Positions 14,520-23,720 are shown, counted from the stretch's first letter. The stretch is 64,000 bases of DNA from Hymenobacter duratus (GCF_014698995.1 NZ_JACWZZ010000001.1:826501-890500); one strand, 5' to 3'. Notes: generated from the letters alone by a model not told the origin. Translations and numbers: made by a program.

Positions 14520-16070
14520 TTATTTGGATGGGTAGGCTCCCAGAAACAGCGTGGCGCAGGAATCGGTTTCTAGCAGCACCACCGTGCGGAAAGACCGCTC
14601 CCAGATGCGCCGGTTTTTGCGGCCGCACACCACCACGTACTGGCCGGGGCGGGCATACTCGGCGATGCGCCACGGGGGCGTAATCTGGCTGGTATGTCCG
14701 TAGGCCAGGGCGGCTGCCTGCTGGTAGAAAATCGGCGAGTCGTTGAACTGTCCGTCGGTGCCGAGCAGGTATTCCTTGAGGGCGGGTTCCAGCCGCACCT
14801 GCTGCCGAATGTGCTTGCCAAAGAGCAGCGACGGTACCTGGTGACGGTCGTCGTAGGTGCGGACCAGCGCCCGGCACTGCGCCCAGTAGGGCAGCGCTAC
14901 CACCAGGGCCAGCACCCCGGCCCGGGCCAGCGTGCCGGGCCGCCAGTGCTGCTGCGCCGCCACGGCACGCGCCATCTGGAGCAGGCCGCTGGCTGTCAGC
15001 AGCGCCAGTATCGGATACACCGGCGCATCATACCACGGCAGCTTGGTGCGTGTGATGGCCAGCACCAGCAGGAAGCAGACCGCCACGCATACCGTCAGGC
15101 GCGTGAGCCACCAGCTGCGGCTGCCGGGAGCCAGCCGCCAGCCCAGCACCCCGCCCAGCAGGGCCGGTACCAGCCAGAACGTGAACTTGTCCTCCATCAG
15201 GCTGGTGATATACCAATAGAAACTATAGTGGTGGCCTTCCATTTCGGTGGCTGAGGGGCCGCCTATCTCGTAGGCCCACACCGCCGCCAGGTAGCCGGGC
15301 TCCGCGCTTTCGCGCACCACGTACCACAGCCCGATGCCCACCGCCAGCGCCAGCAGCGCCAGCCAGGGCGCCGGCCGGCGCAGGCGCCGTAGCTGGCCGG
15401 TAGCCAGCACGGCCAGCACCAGCCCCGGCCCGAACATGAGGCCCGCAATGCCCTTGGTGAAGGTGGCCAGAAAGAAAAACAGACCCGTCAGCCAGGCGTG
15501 GCGGTTCTGCCCGTCGACCAGGTAGCGCAGCCAGCTCAGGCTGCCCAGCGTCACCCAGAGCGTGAGCAGCGTATCGAAGTCGCCGGTGCGGGTGACGTGC
15601 AGCGAAACGTAGCCCGGCGACGTGAGCAGCACCAGCGCCGCCAGCAGGCCGCCTTCCCAGCCCCCCAGCCAGCGCAGGCCCGCGTAGTACACCACCAGCA
15701 CCGTGGCCAGCGCCGCCAGCGCCGAAGGCAGCCGTAGGCCCAGCTCCGAGTAGCCCACCAGCTTGAAGCTGAGCGCCAGCAGCCAGGGCCAGAGCGGGGG
15801 CTTGCAGTTCCACAGATCAGGCTTCATGCTGCCGTCGCGCAGCACCAGCCACTCGTGGTTGCGCAGAATATTCAGGCCGTTGATGCCGGTGCGGGCCTCG
15901 TCGTATTGTTGTATGGGGTGGCTGTCGAGGAGCCAGAACAGGGGCAGAAAAGACAGCGCCACTACCAGCAGCAGCAGGCCCAGGCGCCGCCACTGGGCGC
16001 GGGAAACGGAAAAACGGGAAAGCGGAGGCACGAAAAGGAGCGGGAGAGAGACTAAAAAAAGCAGAAGCAC
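14520..16070 (-). CDS. PMT/ArnT-like membrane glycosyltransferase (GT39-like)
   Basis: A protein of about 503-516 residues with 9-11 hydrophobic segments. The first periplasmic loop contains 'QQYDEARTGINGLNI' and 'PLWPWLLALSFKLVG', matching the acidic DEAR motif of the ArnT/PMT family, which transfers sugars from polyprenyl-phosphate donors to lipids or proteins. 'HVTRTGDFDTLLTLWVTLG' is a second family motif. The start is uncertain: the GTG at 16070 lies inside a terminator hairpin (16060-16091), and a GTG at 16031 may be the real start. The C-terminal 120 residues are soluble and periplasmic. It probably decorates envelope glycans; the substrate is unknown. Confidence 0.85.
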   Translation of the reverse strand: MLLLFLVSLPLLFVPPLSRFSVSRAQWRRLGLLLLVVALSFLPLFWLLDSHPIQQYDEARTGINGLNILRNHEWLVLRDGSMKPDLWNCKPPLWPWLLALSFKLVGYSELGLRLPSALAALATVLVVYYAGLRWLGGWEGGLLAALVLLTSPGYVSLHVTRTGDFDTLLTLWVTLGSLSWLRYLVDGQNRHAWLTGLFFFLATFTKGIAGLMFGPGLVLAVLATGQLRRLRRPAPWLALLALAVGIGLWYVVRESAEPGYLAAVWAYEIGGPSATEMEGHHYSFYWYITSLMEDKFTFWLVPALLGGVLGWRLAPGSRSWWLTRLTVCVAVCFLLVLAITRTKLPWYDAPVYPILALLTASGLLQMARAVAAQQHWRPGTLARAGVLALVVALPYWAQCRALVRTYDDRHQVPSLLFGKHIRQQVRLEPALKEYLLGTDGQFNDSPIFYQQAAALAYGHTSQITPPWRIAEYARPGQYVVVCGRKNRRIWERSFRTVVLLETDSCATLFLGAYPSK

Positions 16071-16091
16071 TCACTCCGGAGTGCTTCTGCT
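16060..16091 (-). terminator. Terminator of the TonB receptor gene, overlapping next start
   Basis: A 13-base perfect stem (AGCAGAAGCACTC and complement), 6-base loop, followed on the minus strand by seven T. It ends the receptor transcript and overlaps the first possible start codon of the glycosyltransferase gene. Confidence 0.8.
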
Positions 16092-16183
16092 AGCAAGGTA
16101 GAAAGAAGCCTGTGCCGCCGCAAGCTGATGGGGGTCTGGTCTGCCGAACATTATGCCGCCTGATTTGGGCCCTTTGTGCTACT

Positions 16184-18898
16184 CTAAAAAGACCCGCGCA
16201 CGCCCACCTGCCATACCCGGGCCACCGGATACACGCTGGCGTCGCGGCCAGCCAGGAGCGGCGATGCGCCACTGCTGCTTACGTTGGGGTCGAAGCCCCG
16301 GTAGCTGCCCGTCACAAAAAGGTTCTGGCCGCCTACCCACACGCTGGCGCGGCGCGGGCCGGTGTTCAGCACCTCGTAGCTGAGACGGAGCTGCGAAAGG
16401 CGCACATGGTTGCCGCTTGCCAAGTTCTGGTCGGTGAGCTGGTAAGCCGAACCAAATGCCTCCGCACCGGGGCGCGGCACCGGCGTATTCTGATTGGCCG
16501 GCGTCCAGTAGTTCAGCGCCCGGACGGAGTTGTTGATGGTTCCGGTAGGCGCATCGAGAAAGACGAAGGTGGAATTAAGCACCTGGTAGCCGAACAGGCC
16601 GTCGAACTGGGCTTCCAGCTGCCACCGCTGCAGGCGCACTTGCTGATACAGGTTGAGGGTGTAGCGGGGCAGCCCCGAGCCTTGGTAGCGGGCATCGTCG
16701 GTATTCAGCCGGCCGTCGCCATTGGTGTCGCGGAGGCGCACCTGCCCGGCCTGCGGCGAACCGGCGGGGTAGGTGCCATCCTGCGCATACACCAGAAAAC
16801 GCCCCAGCGGCTGTCCTTCTTCTAGGCCCTGGTAGTAAAGGGCCGGGTTGACGTTGCCTTCCAGCATTCGCGTTACTTGGTTGCGGTTGGTAGCGGCGGC
16901 CAACGTACTCAGGAACTCTACCGGCCCTACCTGCCAGCTGCTGCTCAGGGCCAGCTCCATGCCGCGGCTGCGCAGGTCCAACTCAGGAGATATCAGCAGA
17001 TAGCTGAAGCCGGGCACCGGAATCAGCACACCCGACTGCGCGCGTGTAGTTCGGCGCTCATACACGGTGGCATCCGCAGTGAGGCGGCCCCTGAACAGGC
17101 CCAGATGCAGGCCCGCGTCGAAGTGCGTGGTGCGGTCGGGGGAGAAGGCGCTGCTGGTGCGGCCCGCGCCGGCCTGAAACGAGAGGGAGCTGAGCGCCGA
17201 CACCTCCTGCAGAAAGGCTTCCTTGCCTGCGTGCCAGCGCACCTCACCCCCCGGAAACAGATGGTACGCTTCCTCCGGCGGCCCTATCGAAGCAAGCCCG
17301 CCTGAAAAAACCAGCTGGCCCGGCCCGTCCACCACCTTGTCGGCGCGCACGGAGGCCTGCACCTCGTAGCGCCCACCATACACATAGCTAATGCCCACAG
17401 AAGGGCTGTACGTAGGGTTGGTGTTGAGCCGGGTGCTGATTTCGCTGCCTCCCACCGCCGAAGAGCCCTGGCCGGATATCTCCTGCTGCATGGCGCGGCT
17501 GGTCGTTTGTTTGTACTGTTGGCGCAGGTAGCCCAAACTGGCCCCGAAGGCGTGCTGCTCCCGCACAGTGCGCTGGTAACGCAGCTCGGCCCCAGCCACC
17601 TGGCTGGTCAGGTCTACGGCCGCCGTTTCCTGCCGCTGGTAGCGCAAGGTGCCCAGGGCGGCAGCTGATGAGTAGTCCGTTCGGTATTCATCGTTGGTGG
17701 CGGCACGCTCCAGGCCCCCAAACACCCGCAGGGAGAGGTGCGGCGTGAATTGATAGCGGGCCTGCAGCTGCGCCAGCAGCCGGCGCGTACGGGGCGTGTG
17801 GCCCTCATCCAGCAGGCGGCCCGGCAGCCCCGACTCGAAGGTGGGCACGGAAGAGGCCCGGCGGCCAGGCACAGCGGGCGGCGCCAGCAGGAACTGGCGC
17901 AGTAGTGGCCCCGCGTCCGGCTCGTAGCCCGGCTGGCGCTGGTTGAGTTGGCTGCCGGCCAGGTTCAGGCCCACGGTGAGCTGTGAGTTGAGCTGCTGTT
18001 CCAGGTTGGTGCGCAGGCTGTAGCGGCTCAGGCGCGAGTTGCGCACCACGCCCGCCTGGCCCAGATAATCGGCGGCCACGTAGTAGCGGGTGTTCTTTTC
18101 GGTCAGGCCCTCCAGGCTCAGGTTGTGGCTCTGTATGCCCGCCACCCGAAATACTTCGTCCTGCTGGTCGGCTGCTGCCAGCCCGCTCAGGTCGGCGGCG
18201 GAGTAGGGGGCGGGCTGGTTGTTGTTGGCCGCTGCCACGTTTACCAGGTCGGCGTACTGGCGGGCGTTTAGCAGCTCGTAGCGCTGGCGCACCTGCTGCA
18301 CCCCGGCCCAGCCGGCGTAGCGCACCCGAAGCTTCTGCGCGGTTTGGCCGCTACCGGCTCCTCGCCGGGTACTGATGCGGATAACGCCGTTGGTGCCCTG
18401 GGCTCCGTATTGCGCGGTGGCTGCGGCGCCTTTCACCACTTCTATTTGCGCAATGTCTTCCACCGGCATGTCCAGCAGCGGGTTGCTGACCGGCGAAAAA
18501 GGCGTGGTTGGCCCCGTAGGAGCAGAAGAAGGCAGATCGTAGGGATAGTTCGGGCCGGTCCAGCGCTCCGGCGTAGCATCCAGATTATACACCGGCACCC
18601 CATCTACTACATACAGCGGCTGGCTGCTGCCCGTGGCATTGGCGATACCCCGGATGCGCACCGTGCTCCACGCGCCCGGCGCGCCCGAATAGGGTGTCAC
18701 CTGCACGCCGGCCACCCGGCTCAGGGCCGGCTGCAGCGTAGTGAAGGGCGGAAGGTTGATCTGTTCAACAACAACGGGGTCTTGAATAAGCCCTGGCGAA
18801 ACCTGATGCAAACTATCAGCAGCAGTTGGGGCTGGCTGCTGAGCGTGTGTTCTTAAGGTGTTTAGCAGTAAAGGAGTAGCAAATAAAAGTTGCTTCAT
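16184..18898 (-). CDS. SusC/RagA-type TonB-dependent outer membrane receptor
   Basis: A 904-residue receptor. A signal peptide (1-19, ending THA|Q) is followed directly by the plug domain: 'SRVAGVQVTPYSGAPGA', 'VRIRGIANATGSSQPLYVVD' and 'IAQIEVVKGAAATAQYGAQG', the classic SusC plug boxes. The remaining 650 residues form the 22-strand barrel, ending 'ARVWQVGVRGSF' with a C-terminal Phe. The N-terminal carboxypeptidase-like domain found in many SusC proteins is absent and no SusD gene is adjacent, so it is either an orphan importer or pairs in trans. It is transcribed alone and closed by the terminator at 16060-16091. Confidence 0.93.
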   Translation of the reverse strand: MKQLLFATPLLLNTLRTHAQQPAPTAADSLHQVSPGLIQDPVVVEQINLPPFTTLQPALSRVAGVQVTPYSGAPGAWSTVRIRGIANATGSSQPLYVVDGVPVYNLDATPERWTGPNYPYDLPSSAPTGPTTPFSPVSNPLLDMPVEDIAQIEVVKGAAATAQYGAQGTNGVIRISTRRGAGSGQTAQKLRVRYAGWAGVQQVRQRYELLNARQYADLVNVAAANNNQPAPYSAADLSGLAAADQQDEVFRVAGIQSHNLSLEGLTEKNTRYYVAADYLGQAGVVRNSRLSRYSLRTNLEQQLNSQLTVGLNLAGSQLNQRQPGYEPDAGPLLRQFLLAPPAVPGRRASSVPTFESGLPGRLLDEGHTPRTRRLLAQLQARYQFTPHLSLRVFGGLERAATNDEYRTDYSSAAALGTLRYQRQETAAVDLTSQVAGAELRYQRTVREQHAFGASLGYLRQQYKQTTSRAMQQEISGQGSSAVGGSEISTRLNTNPTYSPSVGISYVYGGRYEVQASVRADKVVDGPGQLVFSGGLASIGPPEEAYHLFPGGEVRWHAGKEAFLQEVSALSSLSFQAGAGRTSSAFSPDRTTHFDAGLHLGLFRGRLTADATVYERRTTRAQSGVLIPVPGFSYLLISPELDLRSRGMELALSSSWQVGPVEFLSTLAAATNRNQVTRMLEGNVNPALYYQGLEEGQPLGRFLVYAQDGTYPAGSPQAGQVRLRDTNGDGRLNTDDARYQGSGLPRYTLNLYQQVRLQRWQLEAQFDGLFGYQVLNSTFVFLDAPTGTINNSVRALNYWTPANQNTPVPRPGAEAFGSAYQLTDQNLASGNHVRLSQLRLSYEVLNTGPRRASVWVGGQNLFVTGSYRGFDPNVSSSGASPLLAGRDASVYPVARVWQVGVRGSF

Positions 18899-18952
18899 AT
18901 AGGAATAAGAGGGAGGAAGTTAGGAACTGTTTGAGTTAGCTGGAGCGAAGTG

Positions 18953-18974
18953 GAGACGCAATATTTTGCGTCTC
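18953..18974. repeat. Palindromic repeat GAGACGCAA...TTGCGTCTC
   Basis: A 22-base near-perfect palindrome (GAGACGCAA, TATT-type centre, TTGCGTCTC) between the divergent receptor and E1 genes. The same palindrome occurs twice at 49835-49930, so it is a dispersed element. Confidence 0.7.
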
Positions 18975-19132
18975 TATATCATTTTTGCCGGTCAAAAATT
19001 AACTCAAACAGCTTCTTAGCCCCGAAGATAGATGCCGACTGCCGGTGTAATTCACAAAAGCAGATAGATAAATTTCCTTCCAACCCAAACCCGTACTTTT
19101 GGCCCCGATATTCTCCCACCCGCTTCTGCCCC

Positions 19133-21121
19133 ATGAACTTCGACCGTAAGGACTACTCCAACGACACCCTGCTCCACCTGTATCAGCACCTGCTGAAACC
19201 GCGCATGATTGAGGAGAAAATGCTGATTCTGCTGCGCCAGGGCAAAGTCAGTAAGTGGTTTTCGGGGATAGGGCAGGAGGCCATTTCGGTGGGCAGCACG
19301 CTGGCCCTGGAGCCCGACGAGTACATTCTGCCGCTACACCGCAACCTGGGCGTGTTTACGGGCCGCGACATTCCGCTGGACCGCCTCTTCGCGCAGTGGC
19401 AGGGCAAAACCACCGGCTACACCAAGGGCCGCGACCGGAGCTTCCACTTCGGCACCAACGAGCACCACATCGTGGGCATGATTTCGCACCTGGGGCCGCA
19501 GCTGGCCGTGGCCGGCGGCATTGCCCTGGCCGATAAGCTGGAGGACCGCCCCAAAGTAACCGTGACGTACAGCGGCGACGGCGGCGCTTCCGAAGGCGAC
19601 TTCCACGAGGCCCTGAACGTGGCGGCCGTGTGGCAGCTGCCGGTCATCTTCATCATCGAAAACAACGGCTACGGCCTGAGCACGCCCAGCCGGGAGCAGT
19701 TCCGCTTCAACTACTTCATCGACAAAGGCCCCGCCTACGGCATGGACGCCGTGCAGGTAGACGGCAACAACGTGCTGGAAGTGTACGATACCGTGCGCCG
19801 CCTTGCCGAAGACCTGCGCCAGAACCCGCGCCCGGTGCTGCTGGAGGCCCTCACGTTCCGGATGCGCGGCCACGAAGAAGCCAGCGGCACCAAGTACGTG
19901 CCCCAGGAGCTATTTGAGGAGTGGGCCCAGAAAGACCCGGTCGAGAACTACGAGAAGTGGCTGCTGGCCGAAGGCATCCTCGACGAGGAAGCCCGCATGC
20001 GCTTCCGCGAAACCATCAAGCGTGAGATAGAAGAAGGCCTGAAGGTGGCCGACGCCGTGCCCATGCCCACCGCCAGCCTCGAAGAGGAAATCGGAGACAT
20101 GTACCGCAGCTTCCAGCCCGACGAAGCGTTACAGCTAACAACCAACAACCAACAATCAACCACCGACAAACGCTACGTTGACGCCATTTCGGACGGGCTG
20201 CGCCAGAGTATGGAGCGCCACCCGGAGCTGGTGCTAATGGGCCAGGACATTGCCGACTACGGGGGAGTGTTCAAGATTACGGATGGCTTCGTGGGGCAGT
20301 TTGGCAAAGGCCGGGTGCGCAACACGCCGCTCTGCGAGTCGGCCATTGTGGGCGCGGCGCTGGGGCTCAGCATCAAGGGCAAGAAGGCCATGGTGGAAAT
20401 GCAGTTCGCCGATTTCGTGAGCTGCGGCTTCAACCAGATTGTGAACAACCTCGCCAAAAGCCACTACCGCTGGGGCCAGAACGCCGACGTGGTGGTGCGC
20501 ATGCCCACCGGTGCGGGCACGGCGGCCGGCCCGTTTCACTCGCAGAGCAACGAGGCCTGGTTTACGCACACGCCGGGTCTGAAAGTGGTGTACCCCAGCA
20601 ACCCCGTGGATGCCAAGGGCCTGCTGTGCGCTGCCTTCGAAGACCCCAACCCGGTGATGTACTTTGAGCATAAGCTGCTGTACCGCAGCATTTCGGCGCC
20701 GGTGCCGGATGCCTACTACACCACGCCCATCGGGAAGGCCGCCCTGGTGCGCGAGGGCGAAACCATCAGCATCATCACCTACGGGGCGGGCGTGCACTGG
20801 GCGCTGGCGCTGGCCGAAGAGCTTAACCTCGACGCCGACATCCTGGACCTGCGCACCCTGCTGCCCTGGGACGAGGAAGCCGTGCGCACCACCGTGGAGA
20901 AAAACGGCCGCGTGCTGCTGCTCCACGAAGACACCCTCACGGGCGGCCTGGGCGGCGAAATCGGGGCCTGGATTGCCGAGCACTGCTTCCAGCACCTCGA
21001 TGCGCCGCTGGTGCGCGTGGCCTCGCTCGATACGGCCATTCCCTTCTCCCCAACCCTCGAAAAGCAGTTTCTGCCCCAGCACCGCCTGCGGCTGGCCGTG
21101 GAAAAGCTGCTGAACTACTGA
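19133..21121 (+). CDS. 2-oxoacid dehydrogenase E1, fused alpha and beta subunits
   Basis: A 662-residue thiamine-diphosphate enzyme of the branched-chain 2-oxoacid (or pyruvate) dehydrogenase type. The alpha half (about 1-340) has the TPP motif 'YSGDGGASEGDFHEALNVAA' followed by 'IIENNGYGLSTP', and 'GRDRSFHFGTNEHHIVG'. The beta half (from about 345) has 'GQDIADYGGVFKITDGF', 'NTPLCESAIVGAALGLS' and 'HEDTLTGGLGGEIGAWI'. The halves are joined by an Asn/Gln/Thr linker ('LTTNNQQSTTDKR') of unusual composition. Separate alpha and beta genes are usual elsewhere; the fusion is common in Bacteroidota. The E2 partner is not adjacent. The ATG at 19133 is chosen since upstream frame sequence is not family-like. 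Confidence 0.93.
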   Translation: MNFDRKDYSNDTLLHLYQHLLKPRMIEEKMLILLRQGKVSKWFSGIGQEAISVGSTLALEPDEYILPLHRNLGVFTGRDIPLDRLFAQWQGKTTGYTKGRDRSFHFGTNEHHIVGMISHLGPQLAVAGGIALADKLEDRPKVTVTYSGDGGASEGDFHEALNVAAVWQLPVIFIIENNGYGLSTPSREQFRFNYFIDKGPAYGMDAVQVDGNNVLEVYDTVRRLAEDLRQNPRPVLLEALTFRMRGHEEASGTKYVPQELFEEWAQKDPVENYEKWLLAEGILDEEARMRFRETIKREIEEGLKVADAVPMPTASLEEEIGDMYRSFQPDEALQLTTNNQQSTTDKRYVDAISDGLRQSMERHPELVLMGQDIADYGGVFKITDGFVGQFGKGRVRNTPLCESAIVGAALGLSIKGKKAMVEMQFADFVSCGFNQIVNNLAKSHYRWGQNADVVVRMPTGAGTAAGPFHSQSNEAWFTHTPGLKVVYPSNPVDAKGLLCAAFEDPNPVMYFEHKLLYRSISAPVPDAYYTTPIGKAALVREGETISIITYGAGVHWALALAEELNLDADILDLRTLLPWDEEAVRTTVEKNGRVLLLHEDTLTGGLGGEIGAWIAEHCFQHLDAPLVRVASLDTAIPFSPTLEKQFLPQHRLRLAVEKLLNY

Positions 21122-21133
21122 GTTCAGGAACGG

Positions 21134-21226
21134 CATTCCGAGCGTAGTCGAGGAATCTCGCGTGCTGATGGTTGCGCAGCATTGATTTTACCACATTGGC
21201 GAGATTCCTCGGCTTCGCTCGGAATG
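21134..21226. repeat. Intergenic inverted repeat (CATTCCGAG...CTCGGAATG family)
   Basis: Arms of 28 bases (21134-21161 and 21199-21226) beginning CATTCCGAGC and ending GCTCGGAATG, each with a GAGGAATCTCGC core, around a 37-base loop. Further members lie at 52778-52874 and, degenerate, at 44490-44565. It can form a long hairpin and may end the E1 transcript. Confidence 0.8.
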
Positions 21227-21246
21227 ACGTTTAATTTCCCCATCCT

Positions 21247-21546
21247 ATGAAACAACTCGTTACGCTGTGCCTGCTGCTTGGACTGCTGCTGGCCAGCTGC
21301 CAAAGCCACCGCTACGCGTTGCCCAGCCCGCAGGGCCCGCCCCAGCCCAAGGTGAAAAAGGCCGCCAAAGGGGCCGACGACGCCAATGCTGATGGCAGCA
21401 GCACCAGCGCCGAGCCGGTGGAGGTAAAAATCCAAAAGAACAGCTACACCAAGAACGGGCTGCTGAAAAAGCCCAAATACGAGCGTCGGAAGCTGAAAAA
21501 GAAAGTCGGCCAGCGTAAGTTTCTGGGGTTCACGCTGCCCTTCTAG
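21247..21546 (+). CDS. Small basic lipoprotein, function unknown
   Basis: A 99-residue protein with a lipoprotein signal (MKQLVTLCLLLGLLLASC; lipobox LASC, modified Cys at 18). The mature part is short and strongly basic, with a central acidic/Ser stretch and a Lys/Arg-rich end ('KNGLLKKPKYERRKLKKKV'). No domain recognised. It resembles other small envelope proteins of this genus that are known only as hypotheticals. The next gene begins 79 bases later on the same strand and is similar in size and composition. Confidence 0.65.
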   Translation: MKQLVTLCLLLGLLLASCQSHRYALPSPQGPPQPKVKKAAKGADDANADGSSTSAEPVEVKIQKNSYTKNGLLKKPKYERRKLKKKVGQRKFLGFTLPF

Positions 21547-21625
21547 CGTCTTCGCTGCCCGGCATGGATTATTGTGCTGAGCTTTTGCCTTCTGTCCCGT
21601 TTGAATCCTCCCGTTCCCACTCCCG

Positions 21626-21946
21626 ATGCGCTTCCTGCTCCTGCTTCTCGGCCTGTTCTGTTTCTCCGCTGCTGACGCCTCGGCGCAGATTGTGAAGACC
21701 AACCAAAAGGCCCAAAACCGCCGCGCCCTGCGCGACGCCCGCAAGTACCCGGCGCCCTACAAGGACTCGCACCTAGCCGTGAACAAGGATGATCTGAAAC
21801 GGGAAGGCGGCGGCCGCTCCGTAGAGGCCGAAGACGACCGGGATAGTTATAAGTTCGACAATACCGGGGCCGCCCGCGTAAGTGAACCAAGCTACCCTGC
21901 TTTACGTCTTCGGAAGAAGAAAAAAGACAACGCGGCTACCAACTAA
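21626..21946 (+). CDS. Small secreted charged protein
   Basis: A 106-residue protein with signal peptide MRFLLLLLGLFCFSAADASA|Q. The mature part is highly charged, with 'NRRALRDARKYPAPYKDSH' and a basic 'RLRKKKK' end. No known family. It lies 13 bases before the ytxJ start on the same strand, so the two are probably co-transcribed, together with the lipoprotein gene before it. The frame has normal local G/C usage. Confidence 0.65.
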   Translation: MRFLLLLLGLFCFSAADASAQIVKTNQKAQNRRALRDARKYPAPYKDSHLAVNKDDLKREGGGRSVEAEDDRDSYKFDNTGAARVSEPSYPALRLRKKKKDNAATN

Positions 21947-21959
21947 CTCCCTTTTGGCT

Positions 21960-22301
21960 ATGACTCCCTGGCTCCCCCTGACACAACCCGAACAACTCCT
22001 GGACATCGTGCGCGAATCGCAGGAAGCGCCGGTTATCATCTTCAAGCACAGCACTTCCTGCTCTATCAGCGCTGCGGCCAAAGGCAAGCTGGAGCGCCAG
22101 TGGGCCGATGCCGGCCTGGAAGACACCAAGATATACTACCTGGATTTGCTGCGTTTCCGCCCCATCTCCAATGAAATAGCGCAGAAATTCGGCGTGCAGC
22201 ACGAGTCGCCGCAGCTGCTGCTGATTCAGGACGGCGAGTGCCGCTACGATGCCTCGCACATGGGCATCCGGCTAAGCGACGTGAAACAAGCCGTGAAATA
22301 G
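21960..22301 (+). CDS. ytxJ: Bacillithiol system redox-active protein YtxJ
   Basis: A 113-residue cytoplasmic thioredoxin-fold protein. 'VIIFKHSTSCSISAAAKGKL' carries the single redox Cys of the YtxJ family (typically KHSTRCPIS), and 'KFGVQHESPQLLLIQDGEC' contains the cis-Pro loop. YtxJ proteins are proposed to act as bacilliredoxin-like monothiol proteins with bacillithiol, which Bacteroidota including Cytophagales make. The ATG at 21960 is used since family homology begins there. A strong hairpin at 22311-22356 follows. Confidence 0.88.
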   Translation: MTPWLPLTQPEQLLDIVRESQEAPVIIFKHSTSCSISAAAKGKLERQWADAGLEDTKIYYLDLLRFRPISNEIAQKFGVQHESPQLLLIQDGECRYDASHMGIRLSDVKQAVK

Positions 22302-22310
22302 CCCCATAAC

Positions 22311-22356
22311 ACTCAAAAAAGAACGCCCCGCTGATGTGGGGCGTTCTTTTTTGAGT
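22311..22356. terminator. Strong bidirectional terminator
   Basis: A perfect 19-base stem (ACTCAAAAAAGAACGCCCC and complement) with an 8-base loop and A/T runs within the arms, between the convergent ytxJ and OsmC-family genes. Confidence 0.88.
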
Positions 22357-22371
22357 GGTAGCCGGACGGCC

Positions 22372-22779
22372 TTAGTTGGCGTAGTCGAACTGAACCTCCT
22401 GCCGGATTTCCGGGTTGAGGCTAAGAGCCACCGGGCAGGTGCGGGCGGCATTTTCGAGGATGGTACGCTCCTTTTCCGTGAGCGAGGCCGGCAGCCGAAA
22501 CTGTACGTCAATCTGCCGGATGCGGCGCGGCTCGGCAGCCATGTGCTTGGTCACGTCGTACGTGACACCAGTCAGGTCCAGGTTGTGGCGTTCGGCCACG
22601 ATTCCCATGATGGTCATCATGCAGGAGCCCAGCGCGGCACTAACCAGGTCGGTCGGTGAAAACGCTTCGCCCCGGCCGTGGTTGTCCACGGGAGCGTCGG
22701 TCAGAATGGTGCTGCCGGAGGCGGAATGGGTGGCTTCGGTGCGCAGGTGGCCGGCGTACCGGGCGGTGGCAGTGCTCAT
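22372..22779 (-). CDS. OsmC family peroxiredoxin-like protein
   Basis: A 135-residue OsmC/YhfA-type protein. Both redox cysteines are visible: 'VSAALGSCMMTIMGIVAE' and 'NAARTCPVALSL'. The substrate-side Arg region 'NHGRGEAFSPTDL' is also present. OsmC proteins reduce organic hydroperoxides using a Cys pair across the dimer. The ATG at 22779 fits the family; an upstream in-frame Met at 22812 lies in the overlap with the divergent gene. The stop lies 16 bases from the terminator. It is divergent from the gene at 22814 with 34 bases between starts, so promoters must overlap. Confidence 0.9.
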   Translation of the reverse strand: MSTATARYAGHLRTEATHSASGSTILTDAPVDNHGRGEAFSPTDLVSAALGSCMMTIMGIVAERHNLDLTGVTYDVTKHMAAEPRRIRQIDVQFRLPASLTEKERTILENAARTCPVALSLNPEIRQEVQFDYAN

Positions 22780-22813
22780 AGTTGAATCAGGTAGGAAGGA
22801 AGTTCGCAACAAG

Positions 22814-23692
22814 ATGATGCTCGCAAATTTACGTACTTTCGACAGGCTGCCTGCCGGGCACCCCGGTCGGTTCGTTTTTCCCTACGTCCTAGCTCCCTCG
22901 CGTCCCGTGCGATATATCCTCTCTCTTGCCAGCCTGCTGGCGCTGTTTAGTCCGCTGGCTGCGCAGGCGCAGGGCGTGGCCGCGGCCCCCAACGACGACC
23001 CTTCGTACCGCAAGGAATTTGTATACGGCCTCAACTTCAATACGCGGGGTGGGCTGATTGGCGGCCTTTCGGTGCGCTCTTCGCGGGTTCTTAACGAGAA
23101 ATGGTCGCGCTACTGGAGCCTCGAAGGCGTGGAGGTGAAGCACCCCAAGGAACGCCGGCTGCCCAGCTACAACGGCGGCTCCTTCGTGCGCGACAAGGCC
23201 AACTACATGTTTGTGCTGCGGCCCACGGTAGGCGTGCAGCGCGTAATTTTCCGCAAAGCGCCTGAGTCTGGTGTGCAGGTAAACGGCATGTTCGGGGCCG
23301 GCCCATCCATCGGCCTGCTGATGCCTTACTACGTGTACTACGATTATACGGACCGCAACAGCCAGGGCCAGGCCACCGGCCCCGACGACATTCGCGCCGA
23401 AGCCTACGACCCGCAGAAGCACTCCAATATCAACCTGATTTTCGACCGGGCCCCGCTCTTTTCGGGCATCAATGAGGTGAAGCCCTATGTGGGGGCTCAC
23501 GTACGGGGGGCGCTTAGCTTTGAGTACGGCCGCTACCGCGACGCGGTGGCCGGTATCGAAACCGGGTTTCTACTGGAGCTCTACGCCAAACGGCCAGCCA
23601 TTATCCGCTCCCTCAACGTGGATGACAACACCATCAACAACCGGTTCTACCCGTCTGTGTACCTCACCATTTACCTGGGCTCGAGAAGCTGA
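22814..23692 (+). CDS. Predicted outer membrane beta-barrel protein
   Basis: About 292 residues. The N-terminal 53 residues include a hydrophobic segment ('RYILSLASLLALFSPLAAQ') ending AQA|Q, a signal peptide preceded by a long n-region; a later start is possible. The mature part alternates hydrophobic and polar residues with many aromatic strand ends ('YGLNFNTRGGLIGGLSVRSS', 'YVGAHVRGALSFEYGRYRDA') and ends in a strand 'VYLTIYLGSRS', typical of small Bacteroidota barrels. No named family recognised. Confidence 0.72.
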   Translation: MMLANLRTFDRLPAGHPGRFVFPYVLAPSRPVRYILSLASLLALFSPLAAQAQGVAAAPNDDPSYRKEFVYGLNFNTRGGLIGGLSVRSSRVLNEKWSRYWSLEGVEVKHPKERRLPSYNGGSFVRDKANYMFVLRPTVGVQRVIFRKAPESGVQVNGMFGAGPSIGLLMPYYVYYDYTDRNSQGQATGPDDIRAEAYDPQKHSNINLIFDRAPLFSGINEVKPYVGAHVRGALSFEYGRYRDAVAGIETGFLLELYAKRPAIIRSLNVDDNTINNRFYPSVYLTIYLGSRS

Positions 23693-23720
23693 TTTCCCGG
23701 CGTCGGCGGCCTGCATCACC

